Under the pieces are notes generated by a model. It had not been told where the DNA came from. It was given only the letters and a program-made list of their open reading frames with translations, and ran no database searches. Below are positions 52,893 through 63,277 of a stretch of DNA of 64,000 nucleotides, piece by piece (within the stretch, counting starts at the first letter, position 1; each line of letters opens with the position of its first letter). Position numbers and translations under genes: made by a program. Source of the stretch: Prochlorococcus sp. AG-347-M18 (lineage in GTDB: Bacteria; Cyanobacteriota; Cyanobacteriia; PCC-6307; Cyanobiaceae); NCBI GenBank assembly GCA_003281165.1, contig QCCT01000001.1, forward strand, positions 1-64,000, written 5' to 3'.

Positions 52893-53147
52893 TTCTAGAA
52901 TTTGTAAGTTAGTGATTAAATTAATCAGTGGAATACTATTAACACCATCACCTACTTTTACATTTATTGCTTTCAGACTTAATTTTGCAGCCTCCAATGG
53001 GCCTTGATCTTTATTGCTGATACATTCAATAGCAAGTTGCCTAGCTAGGCCAGCGTCTCCAAGATACAAATTCCACTTTTCTATTTTTATAAAAACCTTT
53101 TCGGAAATAACATTTTCTAGATCACTTATACTTATCTGAGAGTCCAT
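52863..53147 (-). CDS. DUF3181-like conserved protein
   Basis: FIKIEKWNLYLGDAGLARQLAIECI pattern; 94 aa. Confidence 0.7.
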   Translation of the reverse strand: MDSQISISDLENVISEKVFIKIEKWNLYLGDAGLARQLAIECISNKDQGPLEAAKLSLKAINVKVGDGVNSIPLINLITNLQILELEEILESFF

Positions 53148-53161
53148 AAATAAAAATTAAT

Positions 53162-53443
53162 TTAAGTTGATTGTTTTGAAGTATCTTTAGGTTTTTTTAT
53201 AATTACGAAAAGTAAATGGGAGGCCAAAAGAGCTGACCAGACAATTGCAAAATTATTAAAAAAGCTGATTTCATATTTAATCTCTTTTAAAAGCCACGTG
53301 CCACTTACAATCGCAGTAAATATCATGCAGTGAATAACAAAATTTACTATTCGAGAAAAATGTTTATAAATAGGATCTTCTGAATCACCATTTCCGTACC
53401 ACTTTATAGGCATCTTAATAATTAGATTGTTAATAATAGACAT
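53162..53443 (-). CDS. Hypothetical small membrane protein
   Basis: 93 aa with two predicted TM segments; lies between the DUF3181-like ORF and tRNA-Arg. Confidence 0.65.
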   Translation of the reverse strand: MSIINNLIIKMPIKWYGNGDSEDPIYKHFSRIVNFVIHCMIFTAIVSGTWLLKEIKYEISFFNNFAIVWSALLASHLLFVIIKKPKDTSKQST

Positions 53444-53499
53444 TTTACCCGAAATCTAGTTGACTAAGAGACCCTGAAACAGAGATATTACATAATTAT

Positions 53500-53573
53500 G
53501 CGCCTGTAGCTCAGTGGATTAGAGCACCTGACTACGGATCAGGGTGTCGGGAGTTCGAATCTCTCCAGGCGCG
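53500..53573 (+). tRNA. trnR: tRNA-Arg (ACG)
   Basis: Acceptor GCGCCTG/CAGGCGC; anticodon stem-loop CCTGA-CTACGGA-TCAGG; T-loop TTCGAAT. Confidence 0.97.
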
Positions 53574-53650
53574 TTTAAAATTCTGAAATATTCTTTTTAT
53601 ATTTTTCTAAAAAATATCGTCTATATTATGGGTATTACTTATCAAATTCA

Positions 53651-54922
53651 ATGAATATCCTTCAAAAACTTAAAGAAAGTGATCCAGTAATATCAAATTT
53701 TATCAACTCTGAAAAAAATAGGCAGGAAACTCATCTTGAGTTAATCGCAAGCGAAAATTTCGCATCAATTGCCGTTATGCAGGCTCAAGGTTCTGTCCTT
53801 ACAAATAAATACGCCGAGGGATTACCTCAAAAAAGATATTACGGGGGGTGCGAATTTGTTGATGAAATCGAAGAATTAGCTATTCAGAGAGCGAAAAAAT
53901 TATTTAATGCAAATTGGGCTAATGTTCAACCTCACAGTGGAGCACAAGCAAATGCTGCTGTTTTCCTAAGTCTACTTAAACCTGGCGACACAATCATGGG
54001 TATGGATTTATCTCATGGTGGACACCTAACTCATGGGTCTCCAGTAAATATGAGTGGTAAGTGGTTCAATGCAGTTCACTATGGTGTAAATAAAGAAACT
54101 AGTGAATTAAATTTTGATGAAATAAGAGAGATAGCAATTGAAGCAAAACCAAAATTGATCATATGCGGATATTCTGCTTATCCAAGAACAATCGATTTTG
54201 AATCATTCAGAAATATTGCTGATGAAGTTGGTGCTTTCTTGATGGCTGATATTGCTCATATTGCCGGTCTTGTTGCTAGTAAACTTCACCCAAATCCAAT
54301 ACCTTATTGTGATGTAGTAACAACAACAACTCATAAAACATTAAGAGGGCCTAGAGGGGGACTTATCTTATGTAAAGATGCAGAATTTGGAAAGAAATTT
54401 GATAAATCTGTTTTCCCTGGAACTCAGGGTGGACCTCTAGAACATATAATTGCCGCCAAAGCAGTTGCATTTGGAGAAGCCTTGCAGCCAGATTTTGTTA
54501 ATTATTCCCAACAAGTAATAAAAAATGCAAAAGTTCTAGCTTCAACTTTAATAAATAGAGGTATCAATATCGTGAGTGGAGGCACTGATAACCATATTGT
54601 TTTACTCGATTTAAGAAGTATCAATATGACTGGTAAAATTGCTGACTTGCTTGTAAGTGAAGTGAACATCACTGCAAATAAAAATACAGTTCCATTTGAC
54701 CCTGAATCACCTTTTGTAACCAGCGGACTAAGGTTGGGAACTGCTGCTTTAACTACTAGAGGCTTTAATGAGAATGCTTTTGCTGAAGTTGGCGAAATTA
54801 TTGCTGATAGATTACTTAACCCAGACGATTCACTGATTGAAAGTCAATGTAAAGAAAGAGTATTAACCTTATGTAATCGTTTTCCTCTTTATGAAGGCAA
54901 ACTTGAAGCATCAATTAAATGA
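53651..54922 (+). CDS. glyA: Serine hydroxymethyltransferase
   Basis: [57 protein letters not shown]. Confidence 0.99.
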   Translation: MNILQKLKESDPVISNFINSEKNRQETHLELIASENFASIAVMQAQGSVLTNKYAEGLPQKRYYGGCEFVDEIEELAIQRAKKLFNANWANVQPHSGAQANAAVFLSLLKPGDTIMGMDLSHGGHLTHGSPVNMSGKWFNAVHYGVNKETSELNFDEIREIAIEAKPKLIICGYSAYPRTIDFESFRNIADEVGAFLMADIAHIAGLVASKLHPNPIPYCDVVTTTTHKTLRGPRGGLILCKDAEFGKKFDKSVFPGTQGGPLEHIIAAKAVAFGEALQPDFVNYSQQVIKNAKVLASTLINRGINIVSGGTDNHIVLLDLRSINMTGKIADLLVSEVNITANKNTVPFDPESPFVTSGLRLGTAALTTRGFNENAFAEVGEIIADRLLNPDDSLIESQCKERVLTLCNRFPLYEGKLEASIK

Positions 54923-56193
54923 GTCCTAACTCCAAGGGAGTTGAAATTCTTTCTATTGGAACAGAGCTACTCTTAGGAAATATTATAAATACAAATGCCC
55001 AATGGATTTCTGAACAGTTATCTCAATTAGGCTTAAATCACTTTAGGCAATCAACTGTAGGCGATAACTGTAATCGAATTATGAAAGTAATTCAAGAAAT
55101 ATCGAAAAGAAGTAATCTTCTTATTACAACTGGTGGTTTGGGGCCCACCCCAGATGACTTAACTACTGAAGCAATAGCAAAGTCTTTCAATGTATCTCTT
55201 TATGAAAAACCATACTTATGGGACGAAATCAAACAAAAACTTTCAAACTCAAAGCTCCAGGATGATTCCTCTATTTTAAGGAAACAATGTTTCTTCCCCA
55301 AAAATGCTCAAATAATTAACAACCCTAGGGGTACTGCTCCAGGAATGATATGGGAACCAATAAAAGGATTTACTATTCTTACATTCCCTGGAGTACCAAG
55401 TGAAATGAAAACTATGTGGGAAGAGACGGCATATGATTTCATTAAAACTAAATTCTCAGATAGTTATTCTTTTTTTTCAAATACTCTTAAATTTTCAGGC
55501 ATTGGAGAATCTAGCGTTGCTGAAAAAATTAATGATCTATTAAATCTTAATAACCCGACTGTTGCTCCATATGCAAACTTAGGAGAGGTTAAACTCCGAA
55601 TCACAGCCAGAGCAAAGAATGAAGTGGAGGCAAAAAATATTATTAAACCTGTAAAAGAAAAGTTAAAAAAAGAGTTTTCAAAGTTTATTTTTGGAGAGGA
55701 TAATGATACTCTTCCTAGCGTTTTAATACAAGAATTAACCAAGAGGAAACAAACTATTGTTTTTGCTGAATCCTGTACAGGAGGACTTCTATCTTCATCA
55801 CTTACATCAATATCAGGCGCATCTCAAGTTTTTCAAGGTAGTGTTGTTTCTTATAGTAATGAACTAAAAAGTTCATTATTAAATATTCCTGAAGAAAAGC
55901 TTACAAAATATGGAGCTGTTTCAAAAGAAGTTTGTGAGGCCATGGCAATTAATGTAAAAGAGAAATTAGGAGCAGATTGGGCAATAGCAATCAGTGGAAT
56001 AGCTGGTCCTAATGGAGGTAGTGAAGATAAACCTGTTGGACTTGTCTATATTTCAATCTCAAGCCCGAATAATCATATAACTAATATAAAAAAACTATTT
56101 AATTCAACCCGAAATAGACTTGAAATTCAAACACTAAGTGTAAATGTCTGTTTGAACAGCCTCAGATTAATCTTATTATCGAATAGTAAGTAA
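54919..56193 (+). CDS. cinA: CinA family protein (competence/damage-inducible, nicotinamide-nucleotide amidase)
   Basis: [63 protein letters not shown]. Confidence 0.96.
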   Translation: MSPNSKGVEILSIGTELLLGNIINTNAQWISEQLSQLGLNHFRQSTVGDNCNRIMKVIQEISKRSNLLITTGGLGPTPDDLTTEAIAKSFNVSLYEKPYLWDEIKQKLSNSKLQDDSSILRKQCFFPKNAQIINNPRGTAPGMIWEPIKGFTILTFPGVPSEMKTMWEETAYDFIKTKFSDSYSFFSNTLKFSGIGESSVAEKINDLLNLNNPTVAPYANLGEVKLRITARAKNEVEAKNIIKPVKEKLKKEFSKFIFGEDNDTLPSVLIQELTKRKQTIVFAESCTGGLLSSSLTSISGASQVFQGSVVSYSNELKSSLLNIPEEKLTKYGAVSKEVCEAMAINVKEKLGADWAIAISGIAGPNGGSEDKPVGLVYISISSPNNHITNIKKLFNSTRNRLEIQTLSVNVCLNSLRLILLSNSK

Positions 56194-56206
56194 CTATTTT
56201 TGCAAA

Positions 56207-57613
56207 TTGAGTCAAGATACCTTATTTGATAAAGTTTGGGATTTACATAAAGTTTCAAGACTTAGAGGTGGATCTGATCAAATATTTATTGGTCTTCACC
56301 TTATCCATGAAGTCACAAGTCCTCAAGCATTTGGCGCATTAAAAGACAAAAACTTAAAAGTAAAATTCCCTGATAGAACTGTCGCTACTGTTGATCATAT
56401 TGTGCCAACAGACAACCAGAGCAGGCCATTCAAAGATAACCTTGCGGAACAAATGATTGAAACACTTGAGAATAATTGCTTAGAACATAAAATAAGATTT
56501 TTTAATATTGGTAGTGGTAATCAAGGAATTGTTCATGTGGTAGCCCCTGAATTAGGGCTAACTCAGCCAGGAATGACAATCGCTTGCGGAGATTCACATA
56601 CTTCAACTCATGGAGCTTTTGGATCAATTGCTTTTGGTATAGGTACAAGCCAAGTAAGAGATGTTCTTGCTTCCCAAACCATAGCCATGAACAAATTAAA
56701 GGTAAGGCAAATTTGGTGTGAAAATAAATTATCTAATGGGGTTTATGCTAAGGATTTAGTACTTCATATTATCAATAAACTCGGGGTGAAGGCTGGGGTA
56801 GGTTTTGCATATGAGTTCGCGGGGCCTGCGATTGATGCATTATCAATGGAAGAGAGAATGACAATATGTAATATGTCTATTGAAGGAGGAGCAAGATGCG
56901 GCTACATAAACCCTGATGAAAAGACCTTTAGTTACATTAAAAATAAATTTTGCGCACCAAAAAACCAGCATTGGGAAAAAGCGCTCACATGGTGGAAATC
57001 ATTAAAAAGTGATGAAAATTCAATTTATGATGATGTCATTAAATTAGATGCTTCTAAAGTAGAACCAACTGTTACCTGGGGGATTACTCCGGGCCAAAGT
57101 ATAAGTATTAATCAACAAATTCCTCTTTTAGATGACTTATCCCCAAATGATAAATTAGTTGCAAAAGAGGCTTATGAATATATGAGTTTCAATCCAGGAC
57201 AATCAATAAAAGATACTCCTGTAGACGTTTGTTTCATAGGTAGTTGCACAAATGGAAGAATCAGTGACTTAAGAGTTGCAGCTAAAGTATTAAAAGACAA
57301 AAAAGTATCTAAGAATGTCAAAGCATTTGTAGTTCCTGGTTCAGAGAAGGTGGCCAATGAAGCAAAACAAGAAGGTCTTGATCAGATATTTAAGGATTCT
57401 GGATTTCAATGGAGAGAACCAGGCTGCTCAATGTGTTTAGCAATGAATTCAGATAAGCTAATAGGTAATCAAGTAAGTGCTAGTTCTAGTAATAGAAATT
57501 TCAAGGGAAGACAGGGATCTCCCAGCGGAAGAACATTACTCATGAGTCCAGCAATGGTTGCTGCTGCTGCAATAAATGGAAAAGTCAGTGACGTTCGAGA
57601 ATTTATCAACTAA
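56207..57613 (+). CDS. leuC: 3-isopropylmalate dehydratase large subunit
   Basis: [54 protein letters not shown] start. Confidence 0.98.
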   Translation: MSQDTLFDKVWDLHKVSRLRGGSDQIFIGLHLIHEVTSPQAFGALKDKNLKVKFPDRTVATVDHIVPTDNQSRPFKDNLAEQMIETLENNCLEHKIRFFNIGSGNQGIVHVVAPELGLTQPGMTIACGDSHTSTHGAFGSIAFGIGTSQVRDVLASQTIAMNKLKVRQIWCENKLSNGVYAKDLVLHIINKLGVKAGVGFAYEFAGPAIDALSMEERMTICNMSIEGGARCGYINPDEKTFSYIKNKFCAPKNQHWEKALTWWKSLKSDENSIYDDVIKLDASKVEPTVTWGITPGQSISINQQIPLLDDLSPNDKLVAKEAYEYMSFNPGQSIKDTPVDVCFIGSCTNGRISDLRVAAKVLKDKKVSKNVKAFVVPGSEKVANEAKQEGLDQIFKDSGFQWREPGCSMCLAMNSDKLIGNQVSASSSNRNFKGRQGSPSGRTLLMSPAMVAAAAINGKVSDVREFIN

Positions 57614-58230
57614 TGAAATCCGAATTTACCCCACCAATTGGAAAAATCATACAAATAAACGGGCAATGTATCGCATTGATTGGTAACGACATTGATACAG
57701 ATCGAATAATTCCAGCGCGTTTTTTAAAGTGTGTTAACTTTGATTCATTGGGTGAATCTGTTTTTGAAGACGATAGAGAAACTTTAAAGGGGAAGCATCC
57801 TTTCGATTTGGAGGACAACAAAAATGCCTCAATCCTAATTGTTAATAGCAATTTTGGATGTGGTTCCAGCAGAGAACATGCCCCCCAAGCCCTTATGAGA
57901 TGGGGTATAAAAGCAATCATAGGAGAGAGTTTCGCCGATATTTTTTATAGTAACTGTATTGCGATAGGAATTCCTTGTTTCACGCTAACTAAAAAATCAA
58001 TAGAAGAAATACAAAACTATTGCGAAAATAAATTTTTATTTTTAGAAATTGATCTGAAAAAATCTTCAGCAAAATCAAAAAATTTAAATTTCAATCTTGA
58101 AATTAAGGAAAGCTCAAGAAAAATGTTTTTATCAGGAGAATGGGATGCTACTTCAACATTACTTGAAAATGAAAATTTAATAGAAAATAAATTTAAACAA
58201 TTACCTTATATAAAATTTAATACTAATTAG
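57613..58230 (+). CDS. leuD: 3-isopropylmalate dehydratase small subunit
   Basis: DIDTDRIIPARFLK; NFGCGSSREHAPQALMRWGIKAIIGESFADIFYSN. Confidence 0.98.
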   Translation: MKSEFTPPIGKIIQINGQCIALIGNDIDTDRIIPARFLKCVNFDSLGESVFEDDRETLKGKHPFDLEDNKNASILIVNSNFGCGSSREHAPQALMRWGIKAIIGESFADIFYSNCIAIGIPCFTLTKKSIEEIQNYCENKFLFLEIDLKKSSAKSKNLNFNLEIKESSRKMFLSGEWDATSTLLENENLIENKFKQLPYIKFNTN

Positions 58231-58236
58231 CTATGG

Positions 58237-60168
58237 CTATTTAAATCCATAAAGACTAAAAGAAATACCTCCTGATTGATTATGAGGTTGATAAAAAATG
58301 CCAAATTCATAGGATCTTTTTTTCCAATTTAAAGAGATTTTAGAATTTATGAATTTCCCATAATCATTAGAATCACTATCTAGGTTTAATGTTCCATTGC
58401 TTTTAAGCATAATTGGGCCAAAAAGTTGTTGGTCCAAATCAATATCTAAAGTAAATTTGTCAGAAATTTGATCAAACTTAAATATGCTTTCTCCGTTTTG
58501 AACTTTATAAAAAGGGAAAATACTAATTCGTGTATAGTCAAAAGTTTTTGTTTTGTAATTACCTAAAATTAATTCTGGACCAAAACCGAAACCAATATAT
58601 TCTTGATGCTTTCCATTATCATAAAGAGAGTACATACCTGCTATTCTCGTATTAAGACTTACTCCTTTTGTAATTGGCTCATAAATATACTCATAGGAAT
58701 TATCAATAATTTTATTTTCAGGTTTATCAATACTTAATGGAATATTTTGATCTAAGGAATAAAACAAATTACCTTTAAGACTATCAACTAAGTTTTTACT
58801 ACTTAAAGCCTCTGCTTTTAAATATGCCACACCTAAAGATAAAACTTCGCTTTTATTAATGCCATTTGTTTCCCAAGTATGTTTTTTTTCTAACTTTGAA
58901 CCATATCCTGTGTAAATTTCGGCTTCACCCAATGAACCATTCCATACTCTATCTCTATAAACTCCGTAAAAACTTTTATCCCATTTAGCATTCAGTAAAT
59001 TAATTTCTTTGTTCAAAATAGATTTAGATCTAAGCACATCAGAAAATTTATTAGTATCAAAGGAGTTTATTTGATTCGCCATTTCCAAATCCCAATTATT
59101 AACTTTTCCTTTTATTTCTGATTTCAACCCAAAAAAATCAGCAGATTGAGCATCTCTTTCTACTTTTTCTCCAGTTATTAAATCTCCTTTCTTTACAAAA
59201 CTATTAGTCTTTCCATTAAATGAACGTTGAATTAAAAATTGTGGTTCTAAATTAATAAAAAAATCATCAGATAAATTTATGGAATTTAATTTTTTGCCAA
59301 TAAACCAACCATCTTTATCTAAGTTGTCATAACCTATTGTCCAACTACTTCTTGAATTTAGATTTTGTCCTGATTTTGTAAGCGTTCTATTGCCAAACCA
59401 AAATGGGATTGAAACGTTATCATCTAAAATTAAATAATTCAAGGATGATTTAAATCTTAATTCTTCATTCAGAGGGTAAGCTTCCAATGAATTAATCTCT
59501 ATTTTTACCTGTTTAGATTGAAGAATATCATTAGAAAATATTGCTTTATTACTCTTCCATTTATTTCCATCAATACTAATTCTTTCAGTATAAAAAATCC
59601 AATTATTAATCTTACCAGGAGTATGTAAGGCTTCTTCTTTTTCTAATTTAAGTAAACTTTCTATTTTATTTGAATCAGAGACACTGAAATTCGAGGACAA
59701 GTCATCCATCAAGGTATTAGTACTAATAGTTCCCTGAACATCTATTAAAAAACCTTGATCACTAATAAAGCTATACTCTAATTCTGAAACTTTAAAAAAT
59801 TGATCCCCAAATATTAATAAAACATTTCCTTTAGCGCTAATTTCTTTATTTAACTTATCGTAAGTTAAGTTATCAGCTAGTAGGTATTTTCCTTTGTATG
59901 TCAAAGATACATTGCCTTCTGCATAAATAACATCATTAACTTCAGATTGTTTATCGGATTGGATTACAATCTCGTTTTTCTTTTTACTATTAATAACCAA
60001 TAAAGAATTATATATATTTTGAGCCTTTAAATTACTTAAATTTATTTCTACAATATTTTCACCATTAAGTATTTCCCCTAAGTCAGCAGATCTTGATGGC
60101 TGTATCAGATTAATAAAAATAAGAAAAATAAATATTACCTTGTTTGATATTCCTGCAATAAAAGTCAA
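58237..60168 (-). CDS. DUF3769/OstA-LptD-like outer-membrane protein
   Basis: Signal peptide; N-terminal OstA-like repeat DVIYAEGNVSLTYKGKYLLADNLTYDKLNKEISAKGNVLLIFGDQFFKVSELEY, then beta-rich C-terminal region. Confidence 0.8.
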   Translation of the reverse strand: MTFIAGISNKVIFIFLIFINLIQPSRSADLGEILNGENIVEINLSNLKAQNIYNSLLVINSKKKNEIVIQSDKQSEVNDVIYAEGNVSLTYKGKYLLADNLTYDKLNKEISAKGNVLLIFGDQFFKVSELEYSFISDQGFLIDVQGTISTNTLMDDLSSNFSVSDSNKIESLLKLEKEEALHTPGKINNWIFYTERISIDGNKWKSNKAIFSNDILQSKQVKIEINSLEAYPLNEELRFKSSLNYLILDDNVSIPFWFGNRTLTKSGQNLNSRSSWTIGYDNLDKDGWFIGKKLNSINLSDDFFINLEPQFLIQRSFNGKTNSFVKKGDLITGEKVERDAQSADFFGLKSEIKGKVNNWDLEMANQINSFDTNKFSDVLRSKSILNKEINLLNAKWDKSFYGVYRDRVWNGSLGEAEIYTGYGSKLEKKHTWETNGINKSEVLSLGVAYLKAEALSSKNLVDSLKGNLFYSLDQNIPLSIDKPENKIIDNSYEYIYEPITKGVSLNTRIAGMYSLYDNGKHQEYIGFGFGPELILGNYKTKTFDYTRISIFPFYKVQNGESIFKFDQISDKFTLDIDLDQQLFGPIMLKSNGTLNLDSDSNDYGKFINSKISLNWKKRSYEFGIFYQPHNQSGGISFSLYGFK

Positions 60169-60185
60169 TGAATTAAATTAAAGGG

Positions 60186-60314
60186 TTAATCTTGAGGACT
60201 CTCTAGGTCTTTTCTATTTGGTGTTCTTGTTGGATCACTTGCTAAGAATCCAAAAAGGAAGATACCAACAAAGAAAAAAACGATGGTGTATACAGAAATT
60301 TTTAAGGCAAGCAT
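60186..60314 (-). CDS. psbI: Photosystem II protein PsbI
   Basis: Missed by the track: [42 protein letters not shown]. Confidence 0.97.
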
Positions 60315-60421
60315 GGAAAAGCGTAAGCTAACAGATTTATATCCTATTAAATTTATATTTAAATTATGGTAAAAGGTTTACTTTTTGTATTTTTGGAAAA
60401 TTTTGAAATACTTTAAAGCGA

Positions 60422-60574
60422 TCAATCATCATGATCATCCCAAGGATCTGTAAGTTTTGCAGCCTTGGGTCCAAATGCAGTCCAAAGACCAAAACCGGTT
60501 AAAGCTAGTAGTATTACCAGAATTGTTACTGCTATAGAAACTGCAGGATCTGGAGCAGATGATAAAGTTTGCAT
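60422..60574 (-). CDS. psbN: PsbN
   Basis: Missed by the track: MQTLSSAPDPAVSIAVTILVILLALTGFGLWTAFGPKAAKLTDPWDDHDD*. Confidence 0.97.
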   Translation of the reverse strand: MQTLSSAPDPAVSIAVTILVILLALTGFGLWTAFGPKAAKLTDPWDDHDD

Positions 60575-60653
60575 CAATTTTGCTAAGTTTGTAAACAATT
60601 TATGTATAAGTTCTTATACAATAGCGAAATAATATTCGATTTAGTGAATCAAC

Positions 60654-60854
60654 ATGGGTCAAAAAACAGCCTTAGGGAGTCTTTTAAAAGCGATTGGTAA
60701 TTCAGGACAAGGAAAAGTTGTACCTGGTTGGGGAGCAGTTCCTGTGATGACAGTCATCGGTTTACTACTTCTTGTTTTTCTAGTGATTCTTCTACAAATT
60801 TATAACCAATCATTACTATTACAGGGTTTTTCAGTTGATTGGAACGGAAATTAA
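60654..60854 (+). CDS. psbH: Photosystem II phosphoprotein PsbH
   Basis: [63 protein letters not shown]. Confidence 0.98.
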
Positions 60855-60991
60855 TTTTCTTTATCCCTCAAAAAGACATACAATTTTGCTAAGAATTTCT
60901 TATTAGATTTTTTGGATTTTGTTTAATTTAATTAGTTAGGGTTTATTCATATATTGATATTTCTCCATTAAAAGAGATTTAAATATAAATC

Positions 60992-61594
60992 ATGAACGAA
61001 ATATATCTAATTGGATTAGGTAATCCAGGCAAAAAATACGCTAAAAGTAGGCACAATATTGGTTTTTTGCTACTTGAAAATCTATCAAAAAAATATAATT
61101 CGAATTTCTCATTAAAGGAAAAACTTAAAAGTTCATGCTCAGAATTCAAAATAAATGAATCCACTTACAGATTATTTTTACCAAATACATTCATGAATAA
61201 TAGTGGTGATGCTGTGAGAGCAATAATAGATTGGTACAAAATTAATTTAGATCAAATTTTTATAATAGTCGATGATAAAGATCTCCCCTTGGGAAAAATA
61301 AGATTTAGAAAAAAAGGGAGCTCAGGCGGCCACAATGGCCTCAAAAGCATCATTGAAAAATTGCAGACAGAAAATTTTAATAGAATAAGAATTGGTATTG
61401 GGTCTCCACCATCAATTAAAGGAAGAGATAATTACAATACTATTTCTCATGTACTAGGCAATATTTCTACCGAAGAAAAATCAGTATTGGATAAAGTTTA
61501 TATCAGGGTAATAGAATCCCTAGAACAATTAAATACAAAAAAACAAGAATATATAGTAAATGACTTAAACTCTTTTGATAAAGACCAAATTTAA
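60992..61594 (+). CDS. pth: Peptidyl-tRNA hydrolase
   Basis: LIGLGNPGKKYAKSRHNIGFLLLENL; PNTFMNNSGDAVRAI; VDDKDLPLGKIRFRKKGSSGGHNGLKSI. Confidence 0.98.
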   Translation: MNEIYLIGLGNPGKKYAKSRHNIGFLLLENLSKKYNSNFSLKEKLKSSCSEFKINESTYRLFLPNTFMNNSGDAVRAIIDWYKINLDQIFIIVDDKDLPLGKIRFRKKGSSGGHNGLKSIIEKLQTENFNRIRIGIGSPPSIKGRDNYNTISHVLGNISTEEKSVLDKVYIRVIESLEQLNTKKQEYIVNDLNSFDKDQI

Positions 61595-61597
61595 AAA

Positions 61598-61855
61598 ATG
61601 CGGTCAAAACCAGAAACAATAGCCAATTTAAGTGTTAAAGAATATTCCTTCTCAAAAAGACAAATTAAGGGAGTTGTGGAAGCAAGTCAATTTAAGTGGA
61701 CTTTTACATGGTCATTCAATGAAGGTTTATTATTAGTGCAACCTCCATTGGGAAGAGCATTAATTGAGAATGCCTTATTAAGGTTTTTATTGAAAAAAGA
61801 TTATGAACTTGAAGCAGGTAACGAATATAAGTTCACTATTTCAGCCAAGTTTTAA
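61598..61855 (+). CDS. DUF3146-like conserved protein
   Basis: 85 aa; VEASQFKWTFTWSFNEGLLLVQPPLGRALIENALLRFL. Confidence 0.7.
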   Translation: MRSKPETIANLSVKEYSFSKRQIKGVVEASQFKWTFTWSFNEGLLLVQPPLGRALIENALLRFLLKKDYELEAGNEYKFTISAKF

Positions 61856-62273
61856 TTTCGATATCTTCAGACAAAGTAAATTTATCATTATAAAAATCTT
61901 CTAGAATTATTAAGGCTGAAACGGCATCCAGGTTTTTATTCATAATAAAAATTTCTTTTGGGAGTAAATTTCTTAAACCCCTTATGGGAAACAATTCAAA
62001 ATATCTCTTTTTAGCTCTGAAAGTAGTATTTTTCTCTTCAACAACTATTAATTCTTTCTTCAGAAACTTAAGTTTTTCTATGTTTTCACTACTGGTTGTC
62101 CCATTACCTATTATGACTTTTGATATATTTTCAACACTATTTAAAGTTTTTAAATAGTGTGGAAGAAGTGCAGTATTTAGAACTACTGCTTGATCCACTC
62201 TTTTTTGATTTAAATCAGCCAATACTAAACCACACTTACATTTACCAGGATCAATAGATATCAATTTAATCAT
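61836..62273 (-). CDS. RNase H-fold YqgF/RuvC-like protein
   Basis: ISIDPGKCKCGLVLAD; VVEEKNTTFRAKKRYFE; NLDAVSALIILEDF (three spaced acidic motifs). Confidence 0.75.
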   Translation of the reverse strand: MIKLISIDPGKCKCGLVLADLNQKRVDQAVVLNTALLPHYLKTLNSVENISKVIIGNGTTSSENIEKLKFLKKELIVVEEKNTTFRAKKRYFELFPIRGLRNLLPKEIFIMNKNLDAVSALIILEDFYNDKFTLSEDIEIKTWLK

Positions 62274-62278
62274 ACAAA

Positions 62279-63238
62279 TTATAGTTGGGTAACATTTAAC
62301 TCAACTATTATTGACTCTGCAGTTTTACTATCTTTTAAAGATACAACCTCTATTAGATATTTATTCTTTAGATTTGCCTCTATAGAATCTCTAATTTTTT
62401 TTATAAAGTCCCCTTTTGTAGTAATTTCGTTGACAACAGATCCTCTTGATTTGATTTTGTCTCTAGTTTTTTTCAACAAAGAGTTAATTTTTGAATTGAT
62501 ATTTTCAAACTCTAGATCTTTTTTTTCAAGAATTTCGCTAGTTATAACTTCTCCTCTTCTCACAATAATTTTATTTTGCATCATTTCTGGATATACAAAA
62601 ACAAAATTATCCCCTTTCAAAACATTTGTGGCTGATTTAATTAATATGATCCAATTCCCGCCTTTTGCCGTGACTCTTTCAATTTCAGAAATATCACTAG
62701 ATCTCCACAAAAGGATATTTTTTGTCTCTTTTTTAGTAGGAATAACAATTTTCTTGACATATCTATCAGCACTATTGTAGAGCTTTCCTAGATCTAATTT
62801 TATATTGGGATTAGAAATAACTTGCCCAATAAATAAAGTTTGTCCTCTTTTAATAACTACATTTCCTCTTCTAAATTCTTTTACATCGCTTTTTAACTTA
62901 TTTAATTCCTTTTCTTTATTATTTATCTTATCTTCAAGCTTTTTCCTTTCTTCTTGTAGAGGAAGAAGAGCCTTTTTACTCTCATCCAAAGTTTTTTGCA
63001 AAAAAGGAATATCAACAAACAGTCTTTGCCTAAATTCTTCACTAACTAAAATCAATAGCCCTATAGATATCGCACTTATAAAACCTCCAGTTATTATCGT
63101 TACAATCGTCGCTGTTTTCTTTGGTCTTAACTTCAAGATACTAAATCTTGCTTTACCAATCTTTGAGCCGAGCAGGTCTCCAAATGGTGCAATTAATCCT
63201 CCGAGTAATATTAAGAAAATAATTAAAATCCAGGCCAC
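62279..63238 (-). CDS. DUF3084 family membrane/coiled-coil protein
   Basis: GGLIAPFGDLLGSKIGKARFSILKLRPKKTATIVTIITGGFISA, then coiled coil and VIKRGQTLFIGQVI. Confidence 0.88.
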   Translation of the reverse strand: MAWILIIFLILLGGLIAPFGDLLGSKIGKARFSILKLRPKKTATIVTIITGGFISAISIGLLILVSEEFRQRLFVDIPFLQKTLDESKKALLPLQEERKKLEDKINNKEKELNKLKSDVKEFRRGNVVIKRGQTLFIGQVISNPNIKLDLGKLYNSADRYVKKIVIPTKKETKNILLWRSSDISEIERVTAKGGNWIILIKSATNVLKGDNFVFVYPEMMQNKIIVRRGEVITSEILEKKDLEFENINSKINSLLKKTRDKIKSRGSVVNEITTKGDFIKKIRDSIEANLKNKYLIEVVSLKDSKTAESIIVELNVTQL

Positions 63239-63277
63239 ACTATTTTATGCACTCACAACATCATAATTAATGATGAA

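Noticed and set aside
60855-60991. Possible small gene (such as tatA) between psbH and pth
   Set aside because: No ORF with recognisable sequence; the gap is AT-rich noncoding.
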